Below are positions 1 to 8,792 of a DNA stretch of 35,394 nt, piece by piece. The notes beneath the pieces were generated by a model, which saw nothing but the letters and a program-made list of their open reading frames with translations, did not search any database and had not been told where the DNA came from. The stretch spans positions 1-35,394 of the forward strand of contig QGUZ01000015.1 of NCBI GenBank assembly GCA_003242605.1, in the 5' to 3' direction. Made by a program: the position numbers and the translations under genes. Within the stretch, counting starts at the first letter, position 1; each line of letters starts with the position of its first letter. This stretch comes from Actinomycetota bacterium (GTDB lineage: Bacteria > Actinomycetota > Actinomycetes > Streptosporangiales > Streptosporangiaceae).

Positions 1-857
1 CACGGGTGGGCGAGGGCGGCGGCCCGCCGGGGGTCGCCGGCCTTGCGCGCCCGGCCCGCGTCGCCGCCCGGACGCGGCACGTCGCGGGCGACTTTGCCCA
101 CGGCCGGGGCGACGTCGAGGTAGTCGCGGGCGGCCGCGAGCCGGGCGCGGCTGCCCGCGGGGAAGCCCTCGCCGCCGCCCGCGTCCAGCGCCTCGAGCAC
201 GCCGCGGAGCGAGCCGAACCGGGTGATGAGCGCGGCCGCGGTCTTCTCGCCCACGCCGGGCACGCCGGGCAGGCCGTCGCTGGGGTCGCCGCGCAGCACC
301 GCGAAGTCGGCGTAGCCGCGGCCGGGGATGCCGAACTTCGCGGTGATGTAGGCCTCGTCGACCACCTGGAGGTTACGGATCCCCCTTACTGTGTAAAGGA
401 CGCGGCATGGCCGCGCGTCGTCGACGAGCTGGAACAGGTCGCGGTCCCCGGTGACCACGTCGACGGGGCCGGTGGCCCGCGCCGCGTAGGTCCCGATCAC
501 GTCGTCGGCCTCGTAGCCGGGCACCCCGACCCGGGCGATGCCGACCGCGTCGAGGACCTCCTCGATCACCGGGAGCTGCGCCTCGAGCGCCTCGGGCACC
601 TGCTCCCGGCCGCCGTCGCCGAGCCGGTGCGCCTTGTAGGAGGGGATCGCCGCCACCCGGAACGCGGGCCGCCAGTCGGCGTCCATGCACGCCACCAGCT
701 CGTCCGGCGCGTGCGCCCGCACCAGGGTCGCGGTCATGTCGATGAGCCCGCGCACCGCGTTCACCGGTGTGCCGTCCGGCGCGGTGAGCGACTCGGGCAC
801 CCCGTAGAAGGCGCGGAAGTACAGCGACGGCGTGTCGAGAAGCATCAGCCCGGCCAT
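1..857 (-). CDS. 5'-3' exonuclease (Pol I N-terminal nuclease-like), 3' end cut by window edge
   Basis: Structure-specific 5' nuclease that would remove RNA/DNA flaps during replication and repair. The translation carries the family landmarks in order: an N-terminal LLDTPSLYFRAF strand, SYKAHR, YEADDVIGTYA, TGDRDLFQLV, and the helix-hairpin-helix segment RGDPSDGLPGVPGVGEKTA. The acidic residues of these motifs bind two metal ions in known members. It resembles the stand-alone actinobacterial 5' nucleases, not full DNA polymerase I, but the C-terminus lies outside the window, so a polymerase domain cannot be excluded. An ATG at 857 is chosen because GAGG lies 9 nt upstream; an in-frame ATG at 866 is possible. 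No stop is reached before base 1. Confidence 0.88.
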   Translation of the reverse strand, partial: MAGLMLLDTPSLYFRAFYGVPESLTAPDGTPVNAVRGLIDMTATLVRAHAPDELVACMDADWRPAFRVAAIPSYKAHRLGDGGREQVPEALEAQLPVIEEVLDAVGIARVGVPGYEADDVIGTYAARATGPVDVVTGDRDLFQLVDDARPCRVLYTVRGIRNLQVVDEAYITAKFGIPGRGYADFAVLRGDPSDGLPGVPGVGEKTAAALITRFGSLRGVLEALDAGGGEGFPAGSRARLAAARDYLDVAPAVGKVARDVPRPGGDAGRARKAGDPRRAAALAHP

Positions 858-903
858 GCCGCCCATCCTCGCATCCGCGCCGGCCGGTCGCACCCTGCGG
901 CGG

Positions 904-2313
904 CTAGGCGAGGCTGAGCGGCAGCCGTACGGCGAGCAGGCAGGCGTCGTCGGCGGGGTTGGTGCCGCCGACCGCGTCGATCACCCGGTCGAGGCCGGCG
1001 GCGAGGTCGCCGCCGGTGAGCGCGGTGGCGGCGAGCCGGGTGCGCGTGAGGCCCTCGTCGATGTCGCGGCCGGGGCGCTCGACCAGGCCGTCGGTGTAGA
1101 GCAGCAGCGTGTCGCCGCGGCGCAGCCGTACCCGGGCGACCTCGTAGCCGGAGGCGGCGTCGGCGCCGAGCAGCACGCCCTCGGGCGCGTCGAGGAGCCG
1201 GGCCTCGCCGCCGCCGGCGAGGATCGGCGGCAGGTGCCCGGCCTGGGCCCAGGTGAACTCCTGGGCCACCGGGTCGAGGTACCCGGCGAGGGCGGTGGCG
1301 GTGGTGTCGTCGTGGGAGTGCCAGATCCGCTCGTTGAGCCAGGCGAGGATCTGGGCGGGGGAGGCGTCGGTGAAGGCGAACGCGTCGACGGCGTAGCGGA
1401 TCCGCGCCATCGGGGCGATCACGTCGCGGCCGTGCCCGGAGACGTCCCCGATCGCGATCAGCACCCGGCCGCGGGAGGCGCGGCAGGCGAGGTACCAGTC
1501 GCCGCCGAGCCCGGTGGCGCGCTCGGCGGGCAGGTAGCGCACCGCGGCCCGCACGCCGGGCAGGTCGATCACCGGCCCCTGCCGGGGCAGGATCGCGTCG
1601 CTGAGGGCGTCGGCGAGCAGGCGCTCCTCGGCGCGGCGGGTGATGTCCTGGACCACCCCGTTGACGATCCGGGCGGTGCCGTCCGGGCCGGTCACCGGGT
1701 CGAGCACGGCGCGCAGCACGCGGAGCCCGCGGGCGGTGCGCACCCGGAACCGCGCCTGGGCGCGGGCCCCCGCCAGCACCTGGCGCAGCGCCCGGTCGAA
1801 GTCCGGGCGGTCGGCGGGCACGACGTGGCCGGCGAGCGCGTCGAGCCCGATCGGCCCCTCGCCCGGCGCCCGATCGAAGATCACGTACACGTGCTCGGAC
1901 CACGCGGCGTCCCCGGTGCCGAGTTCCCAGGTGCACCAGCCCATCTCGCCGAGCCGCTGCACGTGGGCGAGCTGCGCCGCGTGCGGCGGCGGCGCCATCG
2001 GCAGCGGGGCGTGCGCGTACGGCCCGCCGAGGTGGGCGCGCGCCTCCCGGACCAGCGCGGTGGGCAGGGCGGGCCCGGCCCGGTGCGGGGAGTCGTCCGG
2101 CGGGGGGTGCGCGCCCTCGCCGCCGGGCGGGGCCTCGGGACGCCCGTCGCCGTCCGCGGCGAGGTCCGCGGGCAGGGCGTCGGTGAGATCCGCGAGGTCC
2201 GCGAGGCTGAGGGGGTCGAGGTCCGGCGGGGACGCCGGCGGCCGCCCCGGCGCCGGATCAGGCTCGCAGGGGGCGGTGGTGGTGGAGGGGTGAAGGCCCT
2301 CGGCGCCGACCAT
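904..2313 (-). CDS. PAS domain-containing PP2C-type (SpoIIE-like) serine phosphatase
   Basis: Putative signalling phosphatase of 469 residues, probably cytoplasmic. The first ~100 residues are Pro/Ala/Asp-rich and look disordered. A PAS-like sensor follows (about 115-245, with an ITRR-type end). A SpoIIE/RsbU-type PP2C domain occupies about 263 to the end, with metal-binding aspartates in GGDWYLA, GDVSGHGRDV and DDACLLAV. In actinobacteria such proteins usually dephosphorylate anti-sigma-factor antagonists; the substrate here is unknown and no RsbV/RsbW gene is adjacent. A longer reading from a TTG at 2361 is possible, but ATG 2313 has a purine-rich GAGAGCGAG just upstream and is preferred. 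The gene is divergent from the M24 peptidase gene. Confidence 0.85.
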   Translation of the reverse strand: MVGAEGLHPSTTTAPCEPDPAPGRPPASPPDLDPLSLADLADLTDALPADLAADGDGRPEAPPGGEGAHPPPDDSPHRAGPALPTALVREARAHLGGPYAHAPLPMAPPPHAAQLAHVQRLGEMGWCTWELGTGDAAWSEHVYVIFDRAPGEGPIGLDALAGHVVPADRPDFDRALRQVLAGARAQARFRVRTARGLRVLRAVLDPVTGPDGTARIVNGVVQDITRRAEERLLADALSDAILPRQGPVIDLPGVRAAVRYLPAERATGLGGDWYLACRASRGRVLIAIGDVSGHGRDVIAPMARIRYAVDAFAFTDASPAQILAWLNERIWHSHDDTTATALAGYLDPVAQEFTWAQAGHLPPILAGGGEARLLDAPEGVLLGADAASGYEVARVRLRRGDTLLLYTDGLVERPGRDIDEGLTRTRLAATALTGGDLAAGLDRVIDAVGGTNPADDACLLAVRLPLSLA

Positions 2314-2468
2314 GGGGCTCGCTCTCAACGTACGGCCAAGAAGGCGATAAACGAACGTCAAGTGATCGGTTAACAGCGGAGTGTAGCCGGTCGCGGGTGG
2401 GTCGCGAGGCCGTTTCGGGATATCCGGGCGAGCGGCGGGCGGGTGTCGGTAACGGCCGCCGGGTGGTC

Positions 2469-2480
2469 TAGATTGGCCCT
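2469..2480 (+). promoter_or_regulatory. -10 element TAGATT for a probable leaderless mRNA
   Basis: TAGATT (2469-2474) lies exactly 6 nt before the GTG start of the M24 peptidase gene, and no Shine-Dalgarno sequence precedes that GTG. This is the layout of actinobacterial leaderless transcripts, in which transcription starts at the first base of the start codon. No convincing -35 box was found. Confidence 0.5.
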
Positions 2481-3596
2481 GTGACGACGGAGTCGATGGA
2501 GCTGTATCCCGTTGCCCGGCTGGCCGCCGTCGCCGAGGCCACCGCGCGCAACGGCCTGGACGCGCTGCTGCTCACCCCCGGGCCCGACCTGCGCTACGTG
2601 ACCGGCTACGACGCCACCCAGCTGGAGCGCCTGACCTGCCTGGTGGTGCCCGCGGAGGGCGATCCGTTCCTCGTGGTGCCCCGGCTCGAGCTGCCCGCCG
2701 CCGAGCAGTCCCCGGCCTCCCGGCTCGGCATCGAGTTCGTGGCCTGGGACGAGACCGACGACCCCTACGCGCTCGTCGCCGCCCGGCTCGGCGACGTCGA
2801 GCGGGTCGGGCTCGCCGACCGGATGTGGGCGATGCAGGCGCTGCGGCTGCGCGACGCCATGCCGCGGGCCCGGCAGGAGCTCGCCGGGACGGTGCTGCGC
2901 GAGCTGCGCATGCGCAAGAGCCCGGCCGAGGTGGCGGCGCTGCGCGAGGCGGGCGCGGCGATCGACGCGGTGCACGCGCTCGTGCCGGACTTCCTCAAGC
3001 CGGGCCGTACCGAGCGGGAGGTGGCCCGGGACATCGCCGCGGCGATCGTCGAGGCCGGGCACGTCGCCGCCGAGTTCGTGATCGTCGGCTCCGGGCCGAA
3101 CGGCGCAAGCCCGCACCACGAGGTGTCCGACCGGGTGATCCAGCCCGGGGAGCCGGTGGTGGTCGACATCGGCGGGCCGATGCCGAGCGGCTACTGCTCC
3201 GACTCCACCCGCACCTACGTGGTCGGCGACCCGCCGGAGGACTTCGTCGCCTACTACAAGGTGCTGCAGGCCGCGCAGGAGGCCGCGTGCGACGCGGTGC
3301 GGCCCGGGGTGCCGTGCGAGGAGATCGACGCGGTCGCCCGCCGGGTGATCGAGGAGGCCGGGTACGGCGAGTACTTCATCCACCGCACCGGCCACGGCAT
3401 CGGCCTGGAGGTGCACGAGGAGCCGTACATCGTCGCGGGCAACACCGAGCCGCTCGCGCCGGGCATGGCGTTCTCCGTGGAGCCCGGCATCTACCTGCCC
3501 GGCCGGCACGGGGCCCGCATCGAGGACATCGTGGTCTGCACCGAGACCGGCGGCGAGCGGGTCAACAACCGGCCCCGCGACCTCATCGTGGTGTGA
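2481..3596 (+). CDS. M24 family metallopeptidase (Xaa-Pro dipeptidase/aminopeptidase type)
   Basis: Cytosolic 371-residue protein predicted to cleave X-Pro peptides with a dinuclear metal centre. Residues 1-125 form the creatinase-like N-terminal domain (RYVTGYDA, LVVPAEG); the pita-bread catalytic domain follows. All five metal ligands are visible: D229 in VDIGG, D241 in SDSTRT, H305 in GHGIG, E334 in VEPGIY and E348 in IEDIVV. The spacing between the two aspartates is one residue longer than the most common spacing. Length is normal for PepQ/YpdF-like enzymes. The start is the GTG at 2481, fitting the TAGATT element 6 nt upstream. It runs convergent to the sugar-acid cluster, with 63 bp between them. 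Confidence 0.9.
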   Translation: MTTESMELYPVARLAAVAEATARNGLDALLLTPGPDLRYVTGYDATQLERLTCLVVPAEGDPFLVVPRLELPAAEQSPASRLGIEFVAWDETDDPYALVAARLGDVERVGLADRMWAMQALRLRDAMPRARQELAGTVLRELRMRKSPAEVAALREAGAAIDAVHALVPDFLKPGRTEREVARDIAAAIVEAGHVAAEFVIVGSGPNGASPHHEVSDRVIQPGEPVVVDIGGPMPSGYCSDSTRTYVVGDPPEDFVAYYKVLQAAQEAACDAVRPGVPCEEIDAVARRVIEEAGYGEYFIHRTGHGIGLEVHEEPYIVAGNTEPLAPGMAFSVEPGIYLPGRHGARIEDIVVCTETGGERVNNRPRDLIVV

Positions 3597-3659
3597 CGAT
3601 CGCGGCCTGACCGGACGGTGAACCGGCCGGGCGCGCCGTCCCGCATCCGGCCGGCCGGG

Positions 3660-4708
3660 TCAGGCCCAGCGCAGGCCCAGGCCCGGCCCCCGGTGGGCGC
3701 GCAGCTCGCCGCCGGCGATCTCCACCGGGTACGGCTCGGCGAGCAACCCGAGCGCGGCGAACGACGCGTCCTCCACCTCCTCGACCATGCAGGGGAGGGG
3801 GAGGGCGCAGGCGAGCTGGCCGGAGATCTCGGGCAGCAGGTGCGGGTGGACCGGGACGTCGTAGGCGCGGGCGAGCTCGGCGATGCGCAGGAACGGGGTG
3901 ATGCCGCCGACCCGCACCACGTTCGGCTGCACCACGTCGCACGCGCCCGCGGCGAGCAGGTCGCGGAAGCCGTACCCGGTGTGGACGTTCTCGCCGACCG
4001 CGATCGGCACGTCCACGCTGCGGCGCAGCTCGACGTGGGCCGCGACGTCGTCGGCCGGGAGCGGCTCCTCCACCCAGTGCAGGCCGTACGGGGCGAGCGC
4101 CTCGATCGCGCGGCGGGCTCGCAGCAGGTCCCAGCGCTGGTTGGCGTCGACCATGAGGGCGACGTCCGGGCCGATCACCTCGCGGACCGCCGCCACCCGT
4201 TCGACGTCCTCACGCAGGTCGGGCAGGCCCACCTTGATCTTCACGGCGGGGTATCCGGCGGCCTTCCACCGCCGCGCCTGGGCGACGAGCTCCTCCAGGG
4301 TGTAGTGGCGGTTGACGCCGCTGCCGTACACCGGGACCGCGGCGCGGCGGCGGCCGAGCACGTCGGCGAGGCTGCGCTCGCCGCAGTGCAGGTCCCACAG
4401 CGCGAGGTCCACCCCGGCGAGCGCGATCGTGGTCACGCCGCCGGCGCCCGCCTCGCGCAGGTGCGCCCACAGCCGGTCCCACACCACCTGGGGGTGCGGC
4501 TCGGGCCGAGCAGCGCGTCGCGGACGTCGGTCTCCAGCAGGGCGCGCACCGCCGCGGCCCCGACCCGCGGGGTCCAGCAGAACCCGGTGCCGGTGCGGCC
4601 GTCGTCGAGCACCACCTCGACGACGAGCACGTGGTTCACCGGCACGTCCGGGCCCCAGGGGCGGGGCAGCGGGACGGTGCGCGGGGTGACCCGGAGCTCG
4701 GTGATCAT
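3660..4708 (-). pseudogene. Enolase-superfamily (mandelate racemase/muconate-lactonizing type) dehydratase, frameshifted
   Basis: Two reading frames together make one enolase-superfamily enzyme. The N-terminal part (capping domain, MITELRVTPR to DVRDALLG) runs from ATG 4708. The rest (from PEPHPQVVW to GLGLRWA) is in another frame ending at 3660. The break maps to the GGG run at 4503-4505; one extra G/C pair would restore a single ORF of about 350 residues. Catalytic features are intact: KIK, D of DANQRWD, E of EEPL, E of GEN and the late His of HPHLLPEIS. It overlaps the dehydratase gene upstream by ATGA, so a role in aldarate or lactone breakdown is likely, but the exact substrate is not readable. 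A sequencing error is as possible as true decay. Confidence 0.8.
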
Positions 4709-5595
4709 GACTCAAGGAGGCCGCGGCCGTGCTCGATCAGCGCCTCCAGCTCGGCGACGTCCTCCGGGGAGGGGTCGGCGAGCGGGGGCCGGACCGGCCC
4801 GGCGTCGATCCCGGTGAGCCGGACCCCGGCCTTGACCAGGGAGACCGCGTGGCCGGGCACGCGGGCGCGCAGCCGTACCAGCGGCTCGTAGAAGCCGGTG
4901 AGCAGCCGCTCGCGCAGCTCGGGCGGACCGGAGTGGTAGGCGACGGCGATCTCCGGCACGAACGCGAACGCGGCCGACGAGTACAGCTCCACCCCGATGC
5001 CGCGGTAGGCGTCCATGGTGAGCTCGGCGGTGGGCAGGCCGTTGCAGAACGTGAAGTCGTCGCCGATCTCGCGGCGGACGGCGAGCACGGTGCGGCGGAT
5101 GCGGTCGATGTCGCCGACGCCGTCCTTCAGCCCGATCACGCCCGGGACGCGGGCGAGCTCGACCACCTGCTCGGGGGTGAGCACGAGGCCGCCGCGCTGG
5201 TAGAGGATGACCGGCAGGCCCGCCGCGGCGATGCCGCGCACGTAGGCCACCAGGCCCTCGTGCGGTCCGGCGGCGAGGTAGGGCGGCATGAGCAGCAGGC
5301 CGTCGGCGCCGGCCTCGCGGGCGGCCCGGGCCTGGTTGAGCGCCGCGCCGTACGGCCCGCCCGCGCCGGCGAACACCGGCGCGCGCCCGGCCACGGCCCG
5401 CACCGCGGTCCGCACCACGGCCGCGTGCTCGGCCTCGGACAGGGCGGAGAACTCGCCGGTGCCGCAGGCGGCGAACACCCCGCCCGGCCGGTGTTCCATG
5501 CCGCGCGCCACGTGCTCGGTGAGCGCGTCCAGCGACGGCGCGCCGTCCGGGGCGAACGGCGTGACCGGGAAGAACAGGACTCCGGCGAGGGGCAT
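4705..5595 (-). CDS. kdgD: 5-dehydro-4-deoxyglucarate dehydratase (DapA/NAL family)
   Basis: Class I aldolase-type lyase that would convert 5-dehydro-4-deoxy-D-glucarate to 2,5-dioxopentanoate (alpha-ketoglutarate semialdehyde), CO2 and water. The 296-residue TIM barrel has FFPVTPF near the N-terminus, the carboxylate-binding ACGTGEF (GTGE at 45-48), a catalytic Tyr at 132 (VILYQRGG) and the Schiff-base Lys at 157 (IGLKDG). CGTGEF together with LKDG favours KdgD over DapA. ATG 5595 has GAGGAG 5 nt upstream. Its stop overlaps the next gene's start as ATGA, indicating translational coupling. The neighbours fit oxidative hexuronate/aldarate catabolism. Confidence 0.85.
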   Translation of the reverse strand: MPLAGVLFFPVTPFAPDGAPSLDALTEHVARGMEHRPGGVFAACGTGEFSALSEAEHAAVVRTAVRAVAGRAPVFAGAGGPYGAALNQARAAREAGADGLLLMPPYLAAGPHEGLVAYVRGIAAAGLPVILYQRGGLVLTPEQVVELARVPGVIGLKDGVGDIDRIRRTVLAVRREIGDDFTFCNGLPTAELTMDAYRGIGVELYSSAAFAFVPEIAVAYHSGPPELRERLLTGFYEPLVRLRARVPGHAVSLVKAGVRLTGIDAGPVRPPLADPSPEDVAELEALIEHGRGLLES

Positions 5596-5604
5596 CACAT
5601 CTCC

Positions 5605-6492
5605 TCAGATCGCCAGTTCGGTGCGCCAGCTGCGCTTCGCGGTCCAGCCGAGCAGGCGCTCGGCCTTCGCCGACGAGAACGCCGGGCGGGTGCCGGTGAG
5701 CACGGCGGCGTGGCCCGCCGTGGCGGGGACGACGCGGGGGAGCAGGTCGGCGAGCGGCTCGCGGGCGAGCGCGTCGGCCGCGCCGGCGAAGAACACCTCG
5801 CCGCTCGGCAGCCCGGGCAGCCGGTCGAGCAGGGCGGCGATCATCTCCGCGCAGTCCCGGGCGTCGATGTAGTTGAACAGCGAGACGCCCGCGATCTCGG
5901 GCCGGTCGAGCCGCTCGGCGATGGTGTGGCCGGACTGGGTGGGGGCGCCGTGCCACTCCTCGGGGGCGACGACGAAGCAGGGCCGCACCGCGGCGAACCG
6001 GGTGCCCGGGTGGGCGCGGGCGAACGCGGCCATGGTCTGCTCGGCGACGAGCTTGGACAGGCCGTAGGCGTGCCACGGCTCGGCCGGGTGCTCCTCGTCG
6101 ATGGGCAGCCGCCGGGGCGTCCAGCCGGTCGGCGCGCCGTACCCGATCACGGTCGGGCTGCTGGCGATCACCACGCGCGGCACCCCGAGGGCGGAGGCGG
6201 CCTGGCAGGCGTTGAACGCGAGCTGGGTGTTGGTGCGGAAGGTGACCGCGTCGGTGCGGGCGAAGGGGGCGGCGATCGCGGCGAGGTGGACGAGCGAGTC
6301 GGGGCGGTACCGGGCCACCGCCGCGTAGGCCTCGCCGAGGTCGGTGAGGTCGGCGGGGAGGACCTCGGCGGCCTGCTCCGGCGTGCCCGGCGCGGGGTCG
6401 ACGCCGATCACCTCGTGACCGGCCCGCGCGAGCGTGGTGACGACGCTGCGGCCGAGCCGCCCGGCGCTTCCGGTCACCAGGACGCGTGCCAT
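5605..6492 (-). CDS. NAD-dependent epimerase/dehydratase family protein, possible uronate dehydrogenase
   Basis: Extended short-chain dehydrogenase of 295 residues. The Rossmann nucleotide site is GSAGRLG (8-14) after strand ARVLVT. The catalytic pair is Y143/K147 in YGLSK, with a preceding SSPTVIG. A C-terminal substrate domain contains FNYIDARDCAE. First gene of the sugar-acid operon; with kdgD and an enolase-type enzyme downstream it would fit oxidation of a uronic acid to the aldarolactone, but sequence alone does not separate this from a sugar epimerase. ATG 6492 is chosen because GGGAGG lies just upstream; an in-frame upstream ATG at 6534 sits inside the operator. Transcription probably starts at the TTGACG-N17-GATACT promoter and is repressed by the adjacent LacI protein. 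Confidence 0.78.
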   Translation of the reverse strand: MARVLVTGSAGRLGRSVVTTLARAGHEVIGVDPAPGTPEQAAEVLPADLTDLGEAYAAVARYRPDSLVHLAAIAAPFARTDAVTFRTNTQLAFNACQAASALGVPRVVIASSPTVIGYGAPTGWTPRRLPIDEEHPAEPWHAYGLSKLVAEQTMAAFARAHPGTRFAAVRPCFVVAPEEWHGAPTQSGHTIAERLDRPEIAGVSLFNYIDARDCAEMIAALLDRLPGLPSGEVFFAGAADALAREPLADLLPRVVPATAGHAAVLTGTRPAFSSAKAERLLGWTAKRSWRTELAI

Positions 6493-6519
6493 CCGGCCTC
6501 CCGTCCCCTTGCCTTGGAC

Positions 6520-6533
6520 TGCAACCGGTTGCA
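6520..6533. promoter_or_regulatory. LacI-family operator O1
   Basis: A perfect 14-bp palindrome, TGCAACCGGTTGCA, typical of LacI/GalR operators with a central CG. It lies immediately downstream of the minus-strand -10 box, covering the expected transcription start of the sugar-acid operon, so bound repressor would block initiation. Confidence 0.8.
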
Positions 6534-6536
6534 CAA

Positions 6537-6565
6537 AGTATCAATGGCACCGAGTGGTGCGTCAA
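6537..6565 (-). promoter_or_regulatory. Promoter of the sugar-acid operon
   Basis: On the minus strand TTGACG (6560-6565) is followed by a 17-bp spacer and GATACT (6537-6542), close to the sigma-70 consensus. The predicted start falls within operator O1, leaving a leader of roughly 35 nt to the ATG at 6492. Confidence 0.6.
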
Positions 6566-6689
6566 GCAGCGGTACGGCGGGCCCCGCCCGGCGATCGGGG
6601 GCGTCGGGGACAGCCATGGAAAACCACGGAGAATGATCCGGCGGGGACCGGCGGAACGGCCGACCGGCCCGGCGGGTGACACGACGGTA

Positions 6690-6703
6690 TGCAACCGCTT
6701 GCA
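6690..6703. promoter_or_regulatory. LacI-family operator O2
   Basis: TGCAACCGCTTGCA, one mismatch from O1, lies about 40 bp upstream of the lacI-type start. Centre-to-centre distance to O1 is 170 bp, about 16 helical turns, compatible with looping by a tetramer or with separate control of both divergent units, including autoregulation. Confidence 0.75.
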
Positions 6704-6740
6704 CAATATGCTCGGATCGGAGGAGAAGGGGAGGGCGGAC

Positions 6741-7733
6741 GTGGCGGTGACGATTCGCGACGTGGCCCGGGCCTCGGGGGTGCACGTCTCCACGGTGTCG
6801 CGCGCCTTCTCCGCGCCGCACCTGGTCAACGCCGAGACCCGCACGCGCGTGCTCGCCGTCGCCGAGGGGCTCGGCTACCGGCCCAACCGCGCCGCGCGGG
6901 CGCTGACCACCGGGCGCACCCACAACATCGGCCTGATCGTGGCCGACATCGCCAACCCGTTCTTCCCCCCGCTGATCAAGGCGGCGCAGGCCCAGGCGCG
7001 GGTCCACGACTACCACGTGTACGTCGCCGACACCGACGAGGACCCGCGGACCGAGGAGGAGCTCATCCGGACCCTGCGCAGGCAGGTCGACGGGGTGCTG
7101 CTGTGCAGCCCCCGGCTGTCGAACCGGGCGATCGAGCGGCTGCGCGAGGACGTGCCGTTCGTCGTGGTCAACCGCCGCATCCGCGGCATGCCCGCGGTGC
7201 TGATGGACGTCGGCGCCGGCGCGCGCCGCGCGCTCGAGCACCTCGCCGGGCTCGGCCACCGCCGGATCGCGCTCGTGCTCGGCCCGCGCGGCTCGTGGAC
7301 CGGGCGGCGGATGCGCGCCGCGGCCGCCGCCGCGCGCGAGGTCGAGGTGGTGGTGGTTGGCCCCAACGCCCCCACCGAGCAGGGCGGGCTCGCCGCCGCC
7401 GAGCGGGTGCTCGCCTCGGGCGCCACCGCCGTGCTCGCCTACAACGACCTGGTCGCGCTCGGGCTGATCGAGGGGCTGTACGAGCGCGGGGTGCGGGTGC
7501 CGGAGGACATCAGCGTGGTCGGCGTGGACGACATCGGCGCCGCCCGGCTCAACCGCCCCAAGCTCACCACGATCGCCATGCCGACGGCCGCGGCCGGGCG
7601 GATCGCGGTCGACCTGCTGGTGCAGTCGGCCGCCGAGCGCGCCGCCCCCACGGTCGCGAGCCTCGACACCGAGCTGGTGATCCGCGAGTCGACCGGGCCC
7701 GTCGCCGGGCGCCGGGCGGCCGGCGCGCCCTGA
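6741..7733 (+). CDS. LacI/GalR family transcriptional regulator
   Basis: DNA-binding repressor of 330 residues. The N-terminus VTIRDVARASGVHVSTVSRAF is the LacI helix-turn-helix, followed by a hinge helix (NRAARALTTGRT) and a periplasmic-binding-protein-like effector domain (HNIGLIVADIANPFF, LAYNDLVALGL, DISVVGVDDIG). It probably senses a sugar acid or its breakdown product and represses the divergent operon through O1 and O2. GTG 6741 is preferred because GGGAGG lies 7 nt upstream; an ATG at 6708 is in frame but would put the strong ribosome site inside the gene. The gene is convergent with the endonuclease-like gene, only 28 bp apart. Confidence 0.9.
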   Translation: MAVTIRDVARASGVHVSTVSRAFSAPHLVNAETRTRVLAVAEGLGYRPNRAARALTTGRTHNIGLIVADIANPFFPPLIKAAQAQARVHDYHVYVADTDEDPRTEEELIRTLRRQVDGVLLCSPRLSNRAIERLREDVPFVVVNRRIRGMPAVLMDVGAGARRALEHLAGLGHRRIALVLGPRGSWTGRRMRAAAAAAREVEVVVVGPNAPTEQGGLAAAERVLASGATAVLAYNDLVALGLIEGLYERGVRVPEDISVVGVDDIGAARLNRPKLTTIAMPTAAAGRIAVDLLVQSAAERAAPTVASLDTELVIRESTGPVAGRRAAGAP

Positions 7734-7761
7734 CGGCCCGGCGCGGAGGGCGGCGGCGCGG

Positions 7762-8679
7762 TCACAGCGCGACCCGCATGTAGAGCGGGCGGTGGTCGGA
7801 CAGCCGGTCCGCCTCGGGGAGGTGGCAGGCCCGGATGCGGCCGCGCGCCGCGAACAGGTAGTCGAGCTTGGCCCGGATCCCGTCGCCGTGGTAGGTCCAC
7901 CGCCCGGTGCGGGCCGGGCCGGCCTGGTCGCACTCGGCGTAGTCGCGGTAGGCGGGGGCGACCGCGTCGCCGCCCGGCCGGTGCGGGGCCGCGTCGGGCG
8001 GCGCCACGTTGAGGTCGCCGCCGAACACCACGTGGTGACCGGGCTTGGCGGCGAGCGCGAGCAGCCGCGCGATCTGCCGGGTCCGGTACGGCGCGCCCGG
8101 CCCGCGGTCGTCGTAGCGGGTGCCCGCGGACAGGTGCGCCCCGCAGGCGTGCACCCGCCGGGCGCGGATGGTGACGCACTGGGCCGCCCGCCGCACGTAC
8201 CACGGCGGCGCGGGGAGCGGGTGCACGGTGAAGTCGACCGCGTGCTCGGGTTCGGCGACCGCGACCGCGATGCTCTGCGCGCCGCGCGAGCGGCCGCGGC
8301 GGTCCGGGCGGCACGGGTACGGGGCGCCGTCGGCCGAGGTGAGCGCCCACCACCGCATGCTCCACGCCCGGCCGGTGGCCCGCTCCAGCCGCAGCTCGAC
8401 GGCGCGCGCGGCGCCGGTGCAGAACTCCTGCAGGAAGATCACCTCGGGCCGGATCGGCCCGGAGACGGCGCGCTCGGCGATGCGCCGGGCGAGCTCGTGC
8501 TCGTCGGCGCGGTACAGCCCGCAGACCGGGTTGGTCGCGGTGCACACGTTCCACGTCATCACCGACAGCTCGGCCCGGGCCGGGGCGGGCGGGGCCCACA
8601 CCGTGAGGGCCGCCAGCGCCGCGGCCGCGCCGAGCAGCGCGCCTGCCGTACGGAAGCGCCGGGCGGGATAGGTTTCCAC
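7762..8679 (-). CDS. Secreted endonuclease/exonuclease/phosphatase-fold protein
   Basis: Predicted exported phosphoesterase of 305 residues with a signal peptide: Arg-containing start (TYPARRFRT), hydrophobic core GALLGAAAALAALTVW and an APARA cleavage site. The mature part has the DNase I-like motifs MTWNVC, FLQEFC, GGDLNVAP and the terminal SDHRP. These supply the Asn, Glu, Asp/Asn and Asp-His of the active site. Possible substrates are extracellular nucleic acids or phospholipids; the sequence does not decide. The start is a GTG at 8679 with a poor ribosome site; a TTG at 8682 or a longer form is possible. Four or more Cys in the mature chain suggest disulfides. Confidence 0.75.
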   Translation of the reverse strand: METYPARRFRTAGALLGAAAALAALTVWAPPAPARAELSVMTWNVCTATNPVCGLYRADEHELARRIAERAVSGPIRPEVIFLQEFCTGAARAVELRLERATGRAWSMRWWALTSADGAPYPCRPDRRGRSRGAQSIAVAVAEPEHAVDFTVHPLPAPPWYVRRAAQCVTIRARRVHACGAHLSAGTRYDDRGPGAPYRTRQIARLLALAAKPGHHVVFGGDLNVAPPDAAPHRPGGDAVAPAYRDYAECDQAGPARTGRWTYHGDGIRAKLDYLFAARGRIRACHLPEADRLSDHRPLYMRVAL

Positions 8680-8792
8680 CAAGAACGACGCTAACAGAGC
8701 CGGGTACGCCGGTGAAGATCGTGACAGGCGGCGCGCCCTGCCGGCGGTTCGCCGCACGGCCGGGCCGCCGCGGGAAAGGGGAGCGGCACGCG

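Noticed and set aside
2314..2361. TTG 2361 as start of the PAS-PP2C gene
   Set aside because: This TTG is part of a TTGACG promoter-like hexamer and the added 16 residues have no domain value; ATG 2313 is more likely.
6708..6740. ATG 6708 as start of the LacI-type gene
   Set aside because: The best ribosome site (GGGAGG) lies after this ATG and fits the GTG at 6741, where LacI homology begins.
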